Assembly (NCBI RefSeq): GCF_900184995.1
Contig: NZ_LT860097.1
Coordinates: 124,001 to 188,000 of the forward strand
Direction of reading: 5' to 3'
DNA from: Konateibacter massiliensis
GTDB taxonomy: Bacteria; Bacillota; Clostridia; Lachnospirales; Lachnospiraceae
Length of the DNA: 64,000 bases
Part shown: positions 36,664 through 45,702 of the stretch, one piece after another
Layout of the letters: each line of letters opens with the position of its first letter
How positions within the stretch are numbered: the stretch's first letter is position 1
Notes under the pieces: model-generated
What the model saw: the letters and a program-made list of their open reading frames with translations, nothing else
Database searches by the model: none
Told to the model about the DNA's origin: nothing
Made by a program: the position numbers and the translations under genes

Positions 36664-37095
36664 ATGTCATATAAGATTGCAATAGCTTCCTCTGACCAAA
36701 TTAATATTAATTTGCATTTTGGAGGTGCGCAGGAATTTTTGATTTATGAGGTAGGGGAGAGTGGAACATATAGCCTTTTGGAAATTAGGGGAGAAGCAGA
36801 GGGCACTGCGGAAAGCTGTCAGGAAGTCTGTAACAACGGCTGTGAGAGTGGCGAGAAAAAGGGTGGCTGCGGCAAGAGCTCACAGTCCGATAATCCGAAG
36901 GTCCTTCTTATTGCAGACTGTCGCTGCGTTATTTGTAAAAAGGTAGGCTTCCATATTCAAAAGCAACTGGAAAAACGAGCAATAACAACCTTTGATGTGG
37001 AGGGAAGCATTGAGGAGGCATTGCAAAAAGTTACCTTTTATTTTAATCGTGTGGACCGTCACCAGACACTGAGAGGAATTGCCAACCAAGTTTGA
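36664..37095 (+). CDS. NifX-like protein, copy 2, with Cys-rich insert
   Basis: A 143-aa NifX-domain protein that starts almost like copy 1 (MSYKIAIAS) and has the His-Phe-Gly at 'NLHFGGAQ'. It carries an insert at about 53-75 with 'CQEVCNNGCESGEKKGGCG' and a later 'ADCRCVICKKVG'. These eight cysteines could bind a cluster or protect a cofactor precursor. AAGGAGGTGA is a perfect ribosome binding site. Probably a dedicated insertase or carrier for the NifDK-like enzyme. Confidence 0.85.
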   Translation: MSYKIAIASSDQININLHFGGAQEFLIYEVGESGTYSLLEIRGEAEGTAESCQEVCNNGCESGEKKGGCGKSSQSDNPKVLLIADCRCVICKKVGFHIQKQLEKRAITTFDVEGSIEEALQKVTFYFNRVDRHQTLRGIANQV

Positions 37096-37108
37096 GAGGA
37101 GATTTGAT

Positions 37109-38239
37109 ATGATACAAATAAAAACACCAGAAATATATGTAAGTGAACCAAATGCAATCAAGTCACTTGGCTTATTTGTTAAAAAATATGGAAAGAGAGC
37201 ATTGATTGTCTGGTCCACGACAGCCAAGAAGGTGACTGAGGATGCAATTATAGAAAGCTTGGGTATTCAGAAGATTTTTTATCAGGAGTATCTGTTTAGC
37301 GGTTATCCGACGCTTGAAACCGCCTATGATATTGCGAGAGAAGCAAAAGAGAGTGAAATAGAAATCATCATTGCAGTCGGAGGAGGAAGAGTGCTGGACA
37401 CCTCAAAGGCAGCAGGGGATATCGCCAAGATACCTGTCGCTTCCGTTCCAACGATTGCCGCGACCTGTGCCGCATGGGCAGCTCTTTCGGTCATCTATAC
37501 CGCGGAAGGAAACTTTGACCATTTCAGACATAATGAGCATTCACCGCAAGTGGTCGTAGCCGATACCGTGATTCTTGCAGGAGCACCGGAGAGATATTTA
37601 AAGGCGGGAATTGTGGATACACTTGCCAAATGGTATGAAACCTCAGTCGGTTACGAGGCTTTAAAAAGCGATTTTTCCTATATCAATTCTGTAAACGGAG
37701 CACTTCTGGCATATGATTTTCTGGAAGAACATGCAGCGGCTGTCGTTGACAATGCAAGAAGAAATATCATCGATGATAATACGGTGAAAACCATCGATAC
37801 CATTATCTTTCTGGCGGGGAATGTAGGAAGCTATGTGGGGGAAAAGGCATATTCAGGATTTGCACATCCATTTTATCATTCCTCTCGCATTGTACCGGAG
37901 ACAAGAGATACCCTGCACGGTGAAATTGTTGCTTTTGGCTTGCTTGTACAGGCGGTGCTGGAGAAAAAGAGTGAGGAAGAGCTCTACTCGATTATCGAGA
38001 AGTTTAGTGAGCTTGATGTGGCATTTACTTTGGAGGAAATCGGAATAGCAGAGAAGGCAGAGGAAAAGCTTCAAACTATCGAAGAGCGGATTTATAATGC
38101 ATTTCCGGGACTTATCCTATTGGAGAACAATAGGGGAGATGGGACAATTATCAATGCGGCATACAAGGCAGATGAGTATGTAAAAAGATTTCGAAGGGAG
38201 CAAAATTATGGCGACAGTGAAGGAAAGAGAAGGGCTTAA
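37109..38239 (+). CDS. Iron-containing alcohol dehydrogenase, GldA-like
   Basis: A 376-aa group III-type dehydrogenase of the glycerol-dehydrogenase branch. NAD site 'IIIAVGGGRVLDTSKAAGD', metal ligands Asp in 'AGIVDTLAKWYE' and His in 'SGFAHPFYHS' and 'DTLHGEIVAFG'. It may oxidise or reduce a small hydroxy compound; in this setting a hydroxyl-bearing organosulfur compound is a fair guess. ATG 37109 follows GAGGAG. The next gene overlaps its 3' end by 32 bp, so they are tightly coupled. Confidence 0.87.
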   Translation: MIQIKTPEIYVSEPNAIKSLGLFVKKYGKRALIVWSTTAKKVTEDAIIESLGIQKIFYQEYLFSGYPTLETAYDIAREAKESEIEIIIAVGGGRVLDTSKAAGDIAKIPVASVPTIAATCAAWAALSVIYTAEGNFDHFRHNEHSPQVVVADTVILAGAPERYLKAGIVDTLAKWYETSVGYEALKSDFSYINSVNGALLAYDFLEEHAAAVVDNARRNIIDDNTVKTIDTIIFLAGNVGSYVGEKAYSGFAHPFYHSSRIVPETRDTLHGEIVAFGLLVQAVLEKKSEEELYSIIEKFSELDVAFTLEEIGIAEKAEEKLQTIEERIYNAFPGLILLENNRGDGTIINAAYKADEYVKRFRREQNYGDSEGKRRA

Positions 38240-39305
38240 CGAAATCGCCCCGTATCAGGCAGCCAAGTCTTTGGAGGCATTAAAACGAGAGTTGAACCTC
38301 ACAGAAATTATAAAATTGGCGGGAAACGAAAACCGGATAGGCTGCTCTGTGAAGGTGCTGGACGCAATTTTAGCGGAGGAGAAGGAATTTTCCTTTTATC
38401 CGGACACCAATTGCACGCTTTTGAAGGAAAAATTAGGTTCCTTACATAAGGTAGACCCATCTAACCTGATAATTGGAAACGGCTCTTTTGAACTGATTGC
38501 TCTTTTGGCTCATGCTTATTTAGGAGAAGACGAGGAGGCAATCATACCCGAGCCTTCCTTTGGCTGGTATAAAAATGTGACGTTGCAGATGAATGCAAAG
38601 CCTGTTTTAGTTCCTCTAGAAGACTTTGCCATTGACACAAATGCCGTATTAAAGGCGATTACACCAAAGACAAAACTGATTTGGATTTGCAATCCGAATA
38701 ATCCGACCGGAACGGTATTGAAGGAAGAAGAGCTTAGAGCGTTTATCCGTCAGGTTCCGGATCATATACTGATAGCTGTCGATGAGGCTTATATCGATTT
38801 TGTTGAGGAGGAGTATTTTGATACCGTATCTCTAATTCGACAGCATAAAAATGTAATTCTTCTTCGAACCTTTTCAAAGCTTTATGGGCTTGCCTCCTTT
38901 CGGGTTGGCTATGGTATCGCAGAGGAGACGATAATCGAAAATCTGAACAAAATAAGAAGTCCGATTAATGTAAGCCTTACGGCGCAAAAGGCAGCCGCAG
39001 CGAGTTTGGAGGATGAAGCATTTGCAAAGCTTGTGCTAAACAATAACAAAAAGAGTCTGGAGCTGTATTATAAGGAGCTGAATGCTTTGAAGCTAAAGTT
39101 TGTCAGGTCAAATGGAAACTTTATATTGATTGAGACAAAGATAGACGGAAAAGTAGTGGAAGATATTTTTCTGCAAAACCAAATCCTGATTCGTAATGCC
39201 GCAGAATTTGGCCTGGATGGCTGGATAAGAGTATCCATCGGAACATTTGAGGAAAACAAAAGAGTAATCAGGGTGCTAAAGGAGATTGTTAACAAAAATA
39301 AATAA
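38208..39305 (+). CDS. HisC-like PLP aminotransferase
   Basis: A 365-aa class I/II aminotransferase close to histidinol-phosphate aminotransferases. The PLP lysine is in 'LLRTFSKLYGLASFRVGYG', Asp/Tyr in 'IAVDEAYIDF', and Asn in 'IWICNPNNPTGTVL'. Without other his genes around, it is more likely to act on another amino or keto acid, for example a keto acid made from the scavenged sulfur compound. The start lies inside the dehydrogenase gene. Confidence 0.88.
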   Translation: MATVKEREGLNEIAPYQAAKSLEALKRELNLTEIIKLAGNENRIGCSVKVLDAILAEEKEFSFYPDTNCTLLKEKLGSLHKVDPSNLIIGNGSFELIALLAHAYLGEDEEAIIPEPSFGWYKNVTLQMNAKPVLVPLEDFAIDTNAVLKAITPKTKLIWICNPNNPTGTVLKEEELRAFIRQVPDHILIAVDEAYIDFVEEEYFDTVSLIRQHKNVILLRTFSKLYGLASFRVGYGIAEETIIENLNKIRSPINVSLTAQKAAAASLEDEAFAKLVLNNNKKSLELYYKELNALKLKFVRSNGNFILIETKIDGKVVEDIFLQNQILIRNAAEFGLDGWIRVSIGTFEENKRVIRVLKEIVNKNK

Positions 39306-39326
39306 AAAGAGGAGTTGTATCAAATT

Positions 39327-40439
39327 ATGAAAAAATTATGGAAAAAAGTTGTAGCGAGCTTGGTAATAGGAGTACTTACGGTAGGTGCCGCAGGCTGCGC
39401 AAAAGGAGAGACCGCATCGTCAGGAAGTACGGAGGTTGTGACAGAAGATAATGTTTTGTCAGAGCAGGTAGACAGCACAAAAGAAGAGAATAACACGGAT
39501 GCTACAACAGAGGCAAATGAAACAATTCATCTGCGCTTTGGGGCAACGGGCTGGAAGCTCTATGAGTCGCTGCTGCAGGCGGCAGGGCTTGATGACTTTG
39601 AAGGATATGAGGTGGAATACTTTGTATTTCAGGGAGGAAATCTTTGCCTGGAGGCACTTGCAGCCGATCAGATTGATTTTACAACAACGAGTGAAATTCC
39701 TCCGATTGCGGCATCTAAGTCAGCAGGAGGGGGTAATTTTAAAATAGTTTTAATCGGAAGCAGCAGTCCGCAAAATCAGGAGGTTGTGGCGCTTGAGACC
39801 TCAGGTATTAAGACGATTGCAGATTTAAAAGGAAAAAAGGTTGGATATATCAAGAATACAACCGCTCATTATTTCTTAAATGAAATGCTTAAAAAAGAGG
39901 GGCTTTCATGGAACGATATTGAACCAGTTGAAATTACAACCGCCGACGGTGTGACTGCATTAATCGGAGGAGAGATTGCTGCGTTTGCAAGCTATGGCAA
40001 TTCCATCAATGCGGCAAAAGCAAATGGAGCGATAACGATTGAAACAGCGGTTAACATTTTATCCGGAAACTTCCCGCTTGAAATATCGGAAACGGCATTG
40101 CAGGATGAGGCAAAAACGGAGGCAATCGCTGATTATTTTGCAAGGGTTCAAAAGGCATATGAATGGGCAGGAAATAATCTGGAGGAATGGGCAAAAATTC
40201 AGGCAGAACCGACCGGTAATACCGAGGAGGAGTCGCTTGATTTGTTACAGAGAACCTATAATGACAGGGGATACTACTATAATCTGATCGGAATTGATGA
40301 CAATGTAATTGCCTCCGAACAAAGTGTTGCAGATGCGCTCTATGAGCTGAAGGTATTAGATGACAAGACAGATGTTTCTACCTTCTATGACACTTCCTTC
40401 TATGAAAAATATCAAAAGGCACTTGAAAACCTGAACTAG
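39327..40439 (+). CDS. SsuA/TauA-like binding lipoprotein
   Basis: A 370-aa NMT1/THI5-fold substrate-binding protein. The lipobox is 'VGAAGC' near residue 23, followed by a Ser/Thr/Glu-rich linker. The mature domain shows 'HLRFGATGWKLYESLLQAAG', 'LAADQIDFTTTSEIPPI' and 'IADLKGKKVGYIKNTTAHYF', all typical of sulfonate/taurine-type proteins. ATG 39327 is preferred over TTG 39315, which is only 1-2 nt after the ribosome binding site. It supplies substrate to the permease and ATPase that follow. Confidence 0.88.
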   Translation: MKKLWKKVVASLVIGVLTVGAAGCAKGETASSGSTEVVTEDNVLSEQVDSTKEENNTDATTEANETIHLRFGATGWKLYESLLQAAGLDDFEGYEVEYFVFQGGNLCLEALAADQIDFTTTSEIPPIAASKSAGGGNFKIVLIGSSSPQNQEVVALETSGIKTIADLKGKKVGYIKNTTAHYFLNEMLKKEGLSWNDIEPVEITTADGVTALIGGEIAAFASYGNSINAAKANGAITIETAVNILSGNFPLEISETALQDEAKTEAIADYFARVQKAYEWAGNNLEEWAKIQAEPTGNTEEESLDLLQRTYNDRGYYYNLIGIDDNVIASEQSVADALYELKVLDDKTDVSTFYDTSFYEKYQKALENLN

Positions 40440-40452
40440 AAGGGAGGAAAAA

Positions 40453-41220
40453 ATGGCTTGGAAAAAGACTGAGAAATTAATGAAGTGGTTTCTTCCATGG
40501 CTGGTGCCGATGTTGATACTGCTTGTATGGTATTACACGACTCTTCCGGGAAAGAACAATACCCTCTTTCCGTCACCGGATAAGGTTATCAGCAGGACAA
40601 TCGAAATGACGAAGAGCGGGCAGCTCTGGCAATATATTTCAATCAGTGCTCTTCGCGCCGGAAAAGGGTTGCTGCTTGGCGGCTTCATAGGTCTTGTGCT
40701 CGCCTTTTTTACTGGCTTGAATAAAAATCTTGATTTGACCTTTAACACAACAATACAAATGCTTCGCACAATACCGGTGCTTGCGGCAATCTCGCTTATG
40801 ATTATCTGGTTTGGAATCGGGGAACAGGTTAAGGTTTATATCGTTGCTTTTGGGGTGTTTTTTCCAATCTACATCAACACTTATCATGGAATCAAAACGG
40901 TGGATAGGGGACTTTTGGAGATGGGAAGAGTATACGGATTGAGCAGATTTAAAATCTTTTGGGAAATTATTTTGCCTGGTGCTCTGCCCTCTATCCTAGT
41001 TGGAGTAAAGCTGTCGCTTGGCACGATGTGGCTTTTACTCATTGCCTCGGAGCAGATTGCGACAGATGCAGGAATCGGCTATATGGCGATGTCAGCCAGA
41101 GAGCTTCTACAGATGGATAAAATTGTTCTGGCAATCCTCTTGTATGCTATATTGGGGAAGCTTTCAGATGTGATTGCGACCTTTTTGGAACGGGTATTAA
41201 TCCGATGGAGGGAGGCATAA
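40453..41220 (+). CDS. SsuC-like ABC permease
   Basis: A 255-aa BPD_transp_1 membrane protein with about six helices. The cytoplasmic EAA motif is in 'EMGRVYGLSRFKIFWEIILPGALPSILVG'-type sequence (described, key residues G and P kept). Closest to permeases for sulfonates, taurine or nitrate. GGGAGG lies 7 nt before the ATG. Part of the operon. Confidence 0.9.
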   Translation: MAWKKTEKLMKWFLPWLVPMLILLVWYYTTLPGKNNTLFPSPDKVISRTIEMTKSGQLWQYISISALRAGKGLLLGGFIGLVLAFFTGLNKNLDLTFNTTIQMLRTIPVLAAISLMIIWFGIGEQVKVYIVAFGVFFPIYINTYHGIKTVDRGLLEMGRVYGLSRFKIFWEIILPGALPSILVGVKLSLGTMWLLLIASEQIATDAGIGYMAMSARELLQMDKIVLAILLYAILGKLSDVIATFLERVLIRWREA

Positions 41221-41223
41221 AAG

Positions 41224-41976
41224 ATGGAAAATGAACAGAATGGATATGAGATACAAATAGAAAATCTTGAAAAAAAATTTGGCAGCCTAAATGTTTTGGA
41301 GGAACTGAATTTAAATATTCAGGCAGGCGAATTTGTGGCAATCGTAGGAAAGAGCGGCTGCGGAAAAAGCACGCTGCTTCGGTTGATTGAAGGCTTGGAT
41401 ACACCTACTGTGGGGCAGATAAGTGTAAATGGGGTTAAAAAATCAGGGGTAGACAGCAATATCCGCTTTGTTTTTCAGGAGCCGCGCCTTCTTCCATGGA
41501 AAAAGGTATATCAAAATGTGCGCCTTGGTGCCATCAATCATGATGAGAGCATTGCGCTGCAGGCATTAGAAAGTGTGGGACTATATGAAAAGAGGAATGT
41601 TTATCCGCATCTGCTGAGTGGAGGGCAGAGGCAGAGAGTTTCTCTTGCAAGGGCATTGGCGGGCAGACCGAAGGTTCTTTTGCTCGATGAGCCTCTTGGG
41701 GCGCTGGATGCGCTCACAAGGCTAGATATGCAGGAATTGATTGAAAATCTCTGGAAGGAGCTTGGATTTACCGCTATTATTGTCACGCATGATGTGAGTG
41801 AGGCGGTAAAGTTGGCTGACCGGGTTATTGTGATTGAGGAGAACAAGGTCAAACTGGATATTAAAATCCAGCTTCCAAGACCAAGAATAACAGGAAATGA
41901 CAGCAGCTATTATGAAAAGATTATTTTATCACATATTATGAAGCAGCAGGAGGCAGCAAAGGATTATACAATCTAA
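41224..41976 (+). CDS. SsuB-like ABC ATPase
   Basis: A 250-aa ATPase with Walker A 'VGKSGCGKSTLLRLI', signature 'LLSGGQRQRVSLARAL' and Walker B 'VLLLDEPLGALDALTR', the D-loop wording usual in SsuB/TauB/NrtD. It energises the SsuABC-like importer. The gap to the permease gene is 3 bp. The cargo is presumed to be a sulfonate or similar organosulfur compound by context only. Confidence 0.92.
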   Translation: MENEQNGYEIQIENLEKKFGSLNVLEELNLNIQAGEFVAIVGKSGCGKSTLLRLIEGLDTPTVGQISVNGVKKSGVDSNIRFVFQEPRLLPWKKVYQNVRLGAINHDESIALQALESVGLYEKRNVYPHLLSGGQRQRVSLARALAGRPKVLLLDEPLGALDALTRLDMQELIENLWKELGFTAIIVTHDVSEAVKLADRVIVIEENKVKLDIKIQLPRPRITGNDSSYYEKIILSHIMKQQEAAKDYTI

Positions 41977-42012
41977 TCTGTGATAGGAGACAAATAAGAA
42001 AGAAGGAATTTT

Positions 42013-42837
42013 ATGAAAAAAATAGGAAAACAGCTTATAGCAGCAGTACTAATTACAGCATTGGCGGCGACTTTCACAGGTTGTGGAAGAAAAGAGGCAC
42101 TTGCGAATGCGGATGTGGAGAAGATAATTGTAGGAACCGGAAATGCCTACGAGCCTTACTGCTATTTGGATGACAGCGGAAATTTGGCAGGCTATGAATA
42201 TGAGGTGCTAAAGGTAGTGGATGAACTGCTTCCTCAGTATGAGTTTGAATTTCAAACTTCCGATTTTGCCAATGTACTTATCTCGTTAGATGCGGGAAAA
42301 ATCGATATTGCGGCTCATCAATATGAATATAATGAGGAGCGCGATGAAAAATATCTGTTTGGAGAAGAGGCATATACTACTTATGTAACCTATCTTGTGG
42401 TAGCGGGAGATAGGACGGATATTACCTCCCTTGATGATTTGCAAGGGTTGAAGGTAAAAAGCTCATCCGGCTCAAATGCAAGCTATATTCTTGAAAATTA
42501 TAATCAGGAGCATGCCGACAATCCGATTCAGATTGACTATGTAAATAACTCGACCGATGAGGAGACGGTAACCGGAATTTTAAACGGTGTCTGGGACGCA
42601 ACCATCGCGACAAAGCGAGATGTAGAGAAGTTAAACAAAGGATACGGGGACGGAGCAGATGTTTTAAAGACAGTCGGCGAGGCGGTGCAGTCCTCCTCTA
42701 CCTATTTTCTGTTCGACAAAGAAAACACGACACTGAAAGAAGCTGTTGACGGTGCAGTGAAGGAGCTTAGAGAAAACGGCAGACTTGCAGAAATTTCAAC
42801 ACAGGTAATCGGCGGAGATTATACGGAAAGTGAGTAG
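42013..42837 (+). CDS. Polar amino-acid (cystine-like) binding lipoprotein
   Basis: A 274-aa family 3 binding protein. Lipobox 'AATFTGC' near residue 24; mature start 'EKIIVGTGNAYEPYCYLDDSGNLAGYEYEVLK' type with the ligand-binding Tyr and Asp, then 'SLDDLQGLKVKSSSGSNASY'. It resembles TcyJ/TcyK-type cystine or S-methyl-cysteine binding proteins, though amino-acid specificity cannot be fixed by eye. It is followed by two permeases and an ATPase. Confidence 0.88.
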   Translation: MKKIGKQLIAAVLITALAATFTGCGRKEALANADVEKIIVGTGNAYEPYCYLDDSGNLAGYEYEVLKVVDELLPQYEFEFQTSDFANVLISLDAGKIDIAAHQYEYNEERDEKYLFGEEAYTTYVTYLVVAGDRTDITSLDDLQGLKVKSSSGSNASYILENYNQEHADNPIQIDYVNNSTDEETVTGILNGVWDATIATKRDVEKLNKGYGDGADVLKTVGEAVQSSSTYFLFDKENTTLKEAVDGAVKELRENGRLAEISTQVIGGDYTESE

Positions 42838-42842
42838 ACGGT

Positions 42843-43553
42843 ATGGATAGACTGTTTGACTGGGGAAGATTTTTAGATAACATCCCCAAAATCGCTCCGT
42901 ATTTATCCATAACACTGTCCATTGTAGTATTTGGCACGCTGTTTGGAGTTATTCTGGGAATTGGCATTGTGCTAATCAACATGAAAAAGCTTCCCGTGCT
43001 GTATCCGATTTCCAAGGTGTACGTCTCTTTTATGAGAGGTACACCAATGCTGGTACAGCTTATGATTGTTTATTATGGCATTCCGGCATGGATTGATCCG
43101 ATTTTTGGGACGAATATCAACCGGGAGTGGAGTGCAGTCACATTTGCTTATATCACATTTATTTTAAATCAGGGAGCCTTTCTCTCCGCTATTTTTTATG
43201 GTGCGATTACAGCAGTTCCATATGGACAGACAGAAGCGGGATTAAGCGTTGGTCTTACCGGATTTCAGACTTTTCGTCGGATAGTTGTGCCGCAGATGAT
43301 AAGAACAGCTCTGCCTCCTTTTGGTTCAGATTTGGTTGGTCTGTTTCAGAATTCCTCACTTGTATTTTTGGTTGGTGTCACAGATATTATGGGGAGGGCA
43401 AAGACAATCGGGAGTGCCACAAAGCATGTATTGGAAGCCTATGTGTTTGTTGTTATCGTGTATATCAGCATCAGTCTGCTGATCAGACTTAGCTTTTACT
43501 GGCTGAATAAGAAGCTTTCCTATGGAAGAGGAGGTGTGGCGGGTGAATTTTAA
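42843..43553 (+). CDS. Polar amino-acid ABC permease, first subunit
   Basis: A 236-aa HisM-family permease with 'YVSFMRGTPMLVQLMIVYYG', the N-terminal hallmark, and EAA loop 'GLSVGLTGFQTFRRIVVPQMIR'. The gap to the binding protein is 5 bp. The ribosome binding site is weak, so coupling is likely. It forms a heterodimer with the next permease. Confidence 0.9.
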   Translation: MDRLFDWGRFLDNIPKIAPYLSITLSIVVFGTLFGVILGIGIVLINMKKLPVLYPISKVYVSFMRGTPMLVQLMIVYYGIPAWIDPIFGTNINREWSAVTFAYITFILNQGAFLSAIFYGAITAVPYGQTEAGLSVGLTGFQTFRRIVVPQMIRTALPPFGSDLVGLFQNSSLVFLVGVTDIMGRAKTIGSATKHVLEAYVFVVIVYISISLLIRLSFYWLNKKLSYGRGGVAGEF

Positions 43554-44253
43554 TATCGCTCATTTCAATGAGAGCCTTATCTATGGAATAAAATATCTGC
43601 CAAATACCTTGAAGCTGGTTTTCATTCCGCTGGTTATGGGGCTTATTTTGGGAACTGCAGTGGCGCTCGTCAGAGCTTATAAGGTGCCGGTTTTTGCTAA
43701 GCTTTTAGCAGGGGTGGTGACCATTTATCAAGGAGTTCCCATTGTAGTAGCCCTTATGATATATAATCTGCTCTTTATGCTGAAATTCAATGATTTGGCA
43801 AAGCTGCTGCATATACAGTCAAGTGTTGCGGATGTGGATAATATATGGGTCGGCATTTTTGCACTGACGCTTATGGCAGTCTGTTCCATGTCGGAGGCAA
43901 TCAGAGGAGCTCTTTTATCAATCGACCATGGGCAGAATGAGGCAGGCTATTCGGTGGGACTTACCAAGGTGCAAACGATACGGCGCATTATTATCCCGCA
44001 AATGATTCCTGTTGTGATTCCTACTTTGATTAACAATGTGGTTGGCTTGATAAAGGCTTCTTCGGTCGTAATGGCAATCGGAATTACGGAGCTTGTTGCC
44101 GGAGCGACCATTCCAAGTTCCAGAACCTATTCCTTCTATGAAGGCTATGTGGCAGCGGCAGTCCTATATTGGGGACTTACGATTATAATTGAAAATCTGG
44201 CAGGTATATTGAGAAAGCATACAGGAAAATTTAGGGGGAATGCATATGATTGA
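43543..44253 (+). CDS. Polar amino-acid ABC permease, second subunit
   Basis: A 236-aa HisM-family permease with '[17 protein letters not shown]' and EAA loop '[22 protein letters not shown]'. The GTG at 43543 lies 9 nt after GAGGAGG and is preferred over ATG 43522, which precedes that site. It overlaps the first permease by 11 bp and the ATPase by 8 bp. Confidence 0.88.
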   Translation: MNFNIAHFNESLIYGIKYLPNTLKLVFIPLVMGLILGTAVALVRAYKVPVFAKLLAGVVTIYQGVPIVVALMIYNLLFMLKFNDLAKLLHIQSSVADVDNIWVGIFALTLMAVCSMSEAIRGALLSIDHGQNEAGYSVGLTKVQTIRRIIIPQMIPVVIPTLINNVVGLIKASSVVMAIGITELVAGATIPSSRTYSFYEGYVAAAVLYWGLTIIIENLAGILRKHTGKFRGNAYD

Positions 44254-45001
44254 GGTGAAAAATGTAAAAAAGGCGTTTGGAAAGCTGCAGGTCTTAAAGG
44301 ATGTCTCGGTGAAGGTGGAGGACGGTGAGGTAGTCGTTATTCTCGGACCGAGCGGCTCCGGAAAGACAACGCTTCTTCGCTGCATCAACTTTCTTGAAAA
44401 TGCGGATAGCGGCAGCCTCACAATCGGAGATACCTCGGTAAACTTTAAAAAGGCATCCAAGCAGCAGATTTTAGATATAAGGAGAAAAACAGCATTTGTT
44501 TTTCAAAATTACAATCTCTTTGCCAATAAAACGGCACTTGAAAATGTGATGGAAGGGCTTGTAACGGCAAGGAGGATTCCAAAGGAAACCGCAAGAGAGA
44601 AGGCGAAAGAAGCACTTGACTGGGTTGGTCTGTCTGATAAATACGACCATTACCCTTGCCAGCTTTCAGGTGGGCAGCAGCAGCGAGTTGGCATTGCAAG
44701 AGCGTTTGTACTGAATCCTGAGGTGATTTTGTTTGATGAGCCGACATCTGCACTTGACCCGGAATTAGTCGGTGAGACGCTTGATATTATCAAAAGAGTG
44801 GCGGGAAAGGGCATCACGATGATTGTCGTGACACATGAGATGTCGTTTGCACAGGACGTGGCAGACAAAGTGATTTTTATGGATGAGGGCTATGTCGTAG
44901 AGGAGGGGAAACCGGAAGAAATTTTTTCCAGACCAAAGGAGGAGAGAACGAAGCAATTTTTATCGAGAATTATCTCGATTGAGCCTAGTTATGTCATATA
45001 G
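44246..45001 (+). CDS. Polar amino-acid ABC ATPase
   Basis: A 251-aa GlnQ/TcyN-type ATPase: Walker A '[19 protein letters not shown]', signature '[16 protein letters not shown]', Walker B '[14 protein letters not shown]', and '[20 protein letters not shown]' with the switch His. ATG 44246 lies 7 nt after AGGGGG; ATG 44240 is too close. It is the last gene of the long operon, closed by the terminator at 45055. Confidence 0.92.
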   Translation: MIEVKNVKKAFGKLQVLKDVSVKVEDGEVVVILGPSGSGKTTLLRCINFLENADSGSLTIGDTSVNFKKASKQQILDIRRKTAFVFQNYNLFANKTALENVMEGLVTARRIPKETAREKAKEALDWVGLSDKYDHYPCQLSGGQQQRVGIARAFVLNPEVILFDEPTSALDPELVGETLDIIKRVAGKGITMIVVTHEMSFAQDVADKVIFMDEGYVVEEGKPEEIFSRPKEERTKQFLSRIISIEPSYVI

Positions 45002-45054
45002 AAACGTATTAGGAGCTGCTGTGTGCAGTTTCCTTTAAAGTGATTTCAAACATG

Positions 45055-45105
45055 AAAGAGGAGTCCGTTGTTAATCCTTTCGGAAAGTAACAGACTCCTC
45101 TTTTT
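45055..45105 (+). terminator. Terminator closing the nitrogenase-like/ABC operon
   Basis: AAAGAGGAGTC pairs with GACTCCTCTTT, with further TTGTTA..TAACA pairing inside and a T5 tail. Confidence 0.9.
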
Positions 45106-45148
45106 AATATATTTTGTAACGGTTTAGGACGTCACAGTTGATATATTT

Positions 45149-45688
45149 CTACATCAACGCCTCATACAATTTATCCATCGGTCTCGGAATAACAACGCTG
45201 TGAATCATCAACTCACTGACAGACTCGGCAGCCTTCAATGCCTCTGTCACGGCACTGACATCGCCGCTCATTGTTACAAATCCCTTGCCGCCGACTGCAA
45301 AGCCGGTACGGATTTCAATCAGGTTGATGGCTGCTGCTTTTGCTGCGGCATCGGCGGCTAAAATTGCGGAGGCAACGGAATAAAATTCGATGACCCCGAC
45401 TGCTCCTTCGGTAGGAACCTGTGAGGTGCCGCTGAGTGCAGGCATAAGCTGGTCGCTTATGTTGGCAATTAATAATTTATCTACAAGAAATTGTGCGGCA
45501 GTTTCCTCGCCGACCTTCATGGCTGCATCGACGCTTCCCGTGTCACCGCCGATAATAACCATATATTTTCCAGGACAGATAGTGGAAGAACGAAGAAGTT
45601 CAACGTCTGCCGCCTTTATCATGGAATCACATGTTTCAATACCCTTTGCTATGCTGGATAGCTCTATCATACCAACTGAATTTGCCAT
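45149..45688 (-). CDS. pduT: PduT-like microcompartment shell protein
   Basis: A 179-aa tandem BMC-domain protein. BMC domains cover about 4-85 and 95-172. 'SSTICPGKYMVIIGGDTGSV' carries C38, the residue that in PduT holds a [4Fe-4S] cluster at the trimer pore. It ends 'VIPRPMDKLYEALM' as PduT does. It would conduct electrons across a shell together with PduS. The gene follows pduS by 14 bp. No other shell protein is seen in the window, so any compartment must use genes elsewhere. GGAGG precedes the start. Confidence 0.92.
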   Translation of the reverse strand: MANSVGMIELSSIAKGIETCDSMIKAADVELLRSSTICPGKYMVIIGGDTGSVDAAMKVGEETAAQFLVDKLLIANISDQLMPALSGTSQVPTEGAVGVIEFYSVASAILAADAAAKAAAINLIEIRTGFAVGGKGFVTMSGDVSAVTEALKAAESVSELMIHSVVIPRPMDKLYEALM

Positions 45689-45702
45689 TTTTTATTCCTC
45701 CA

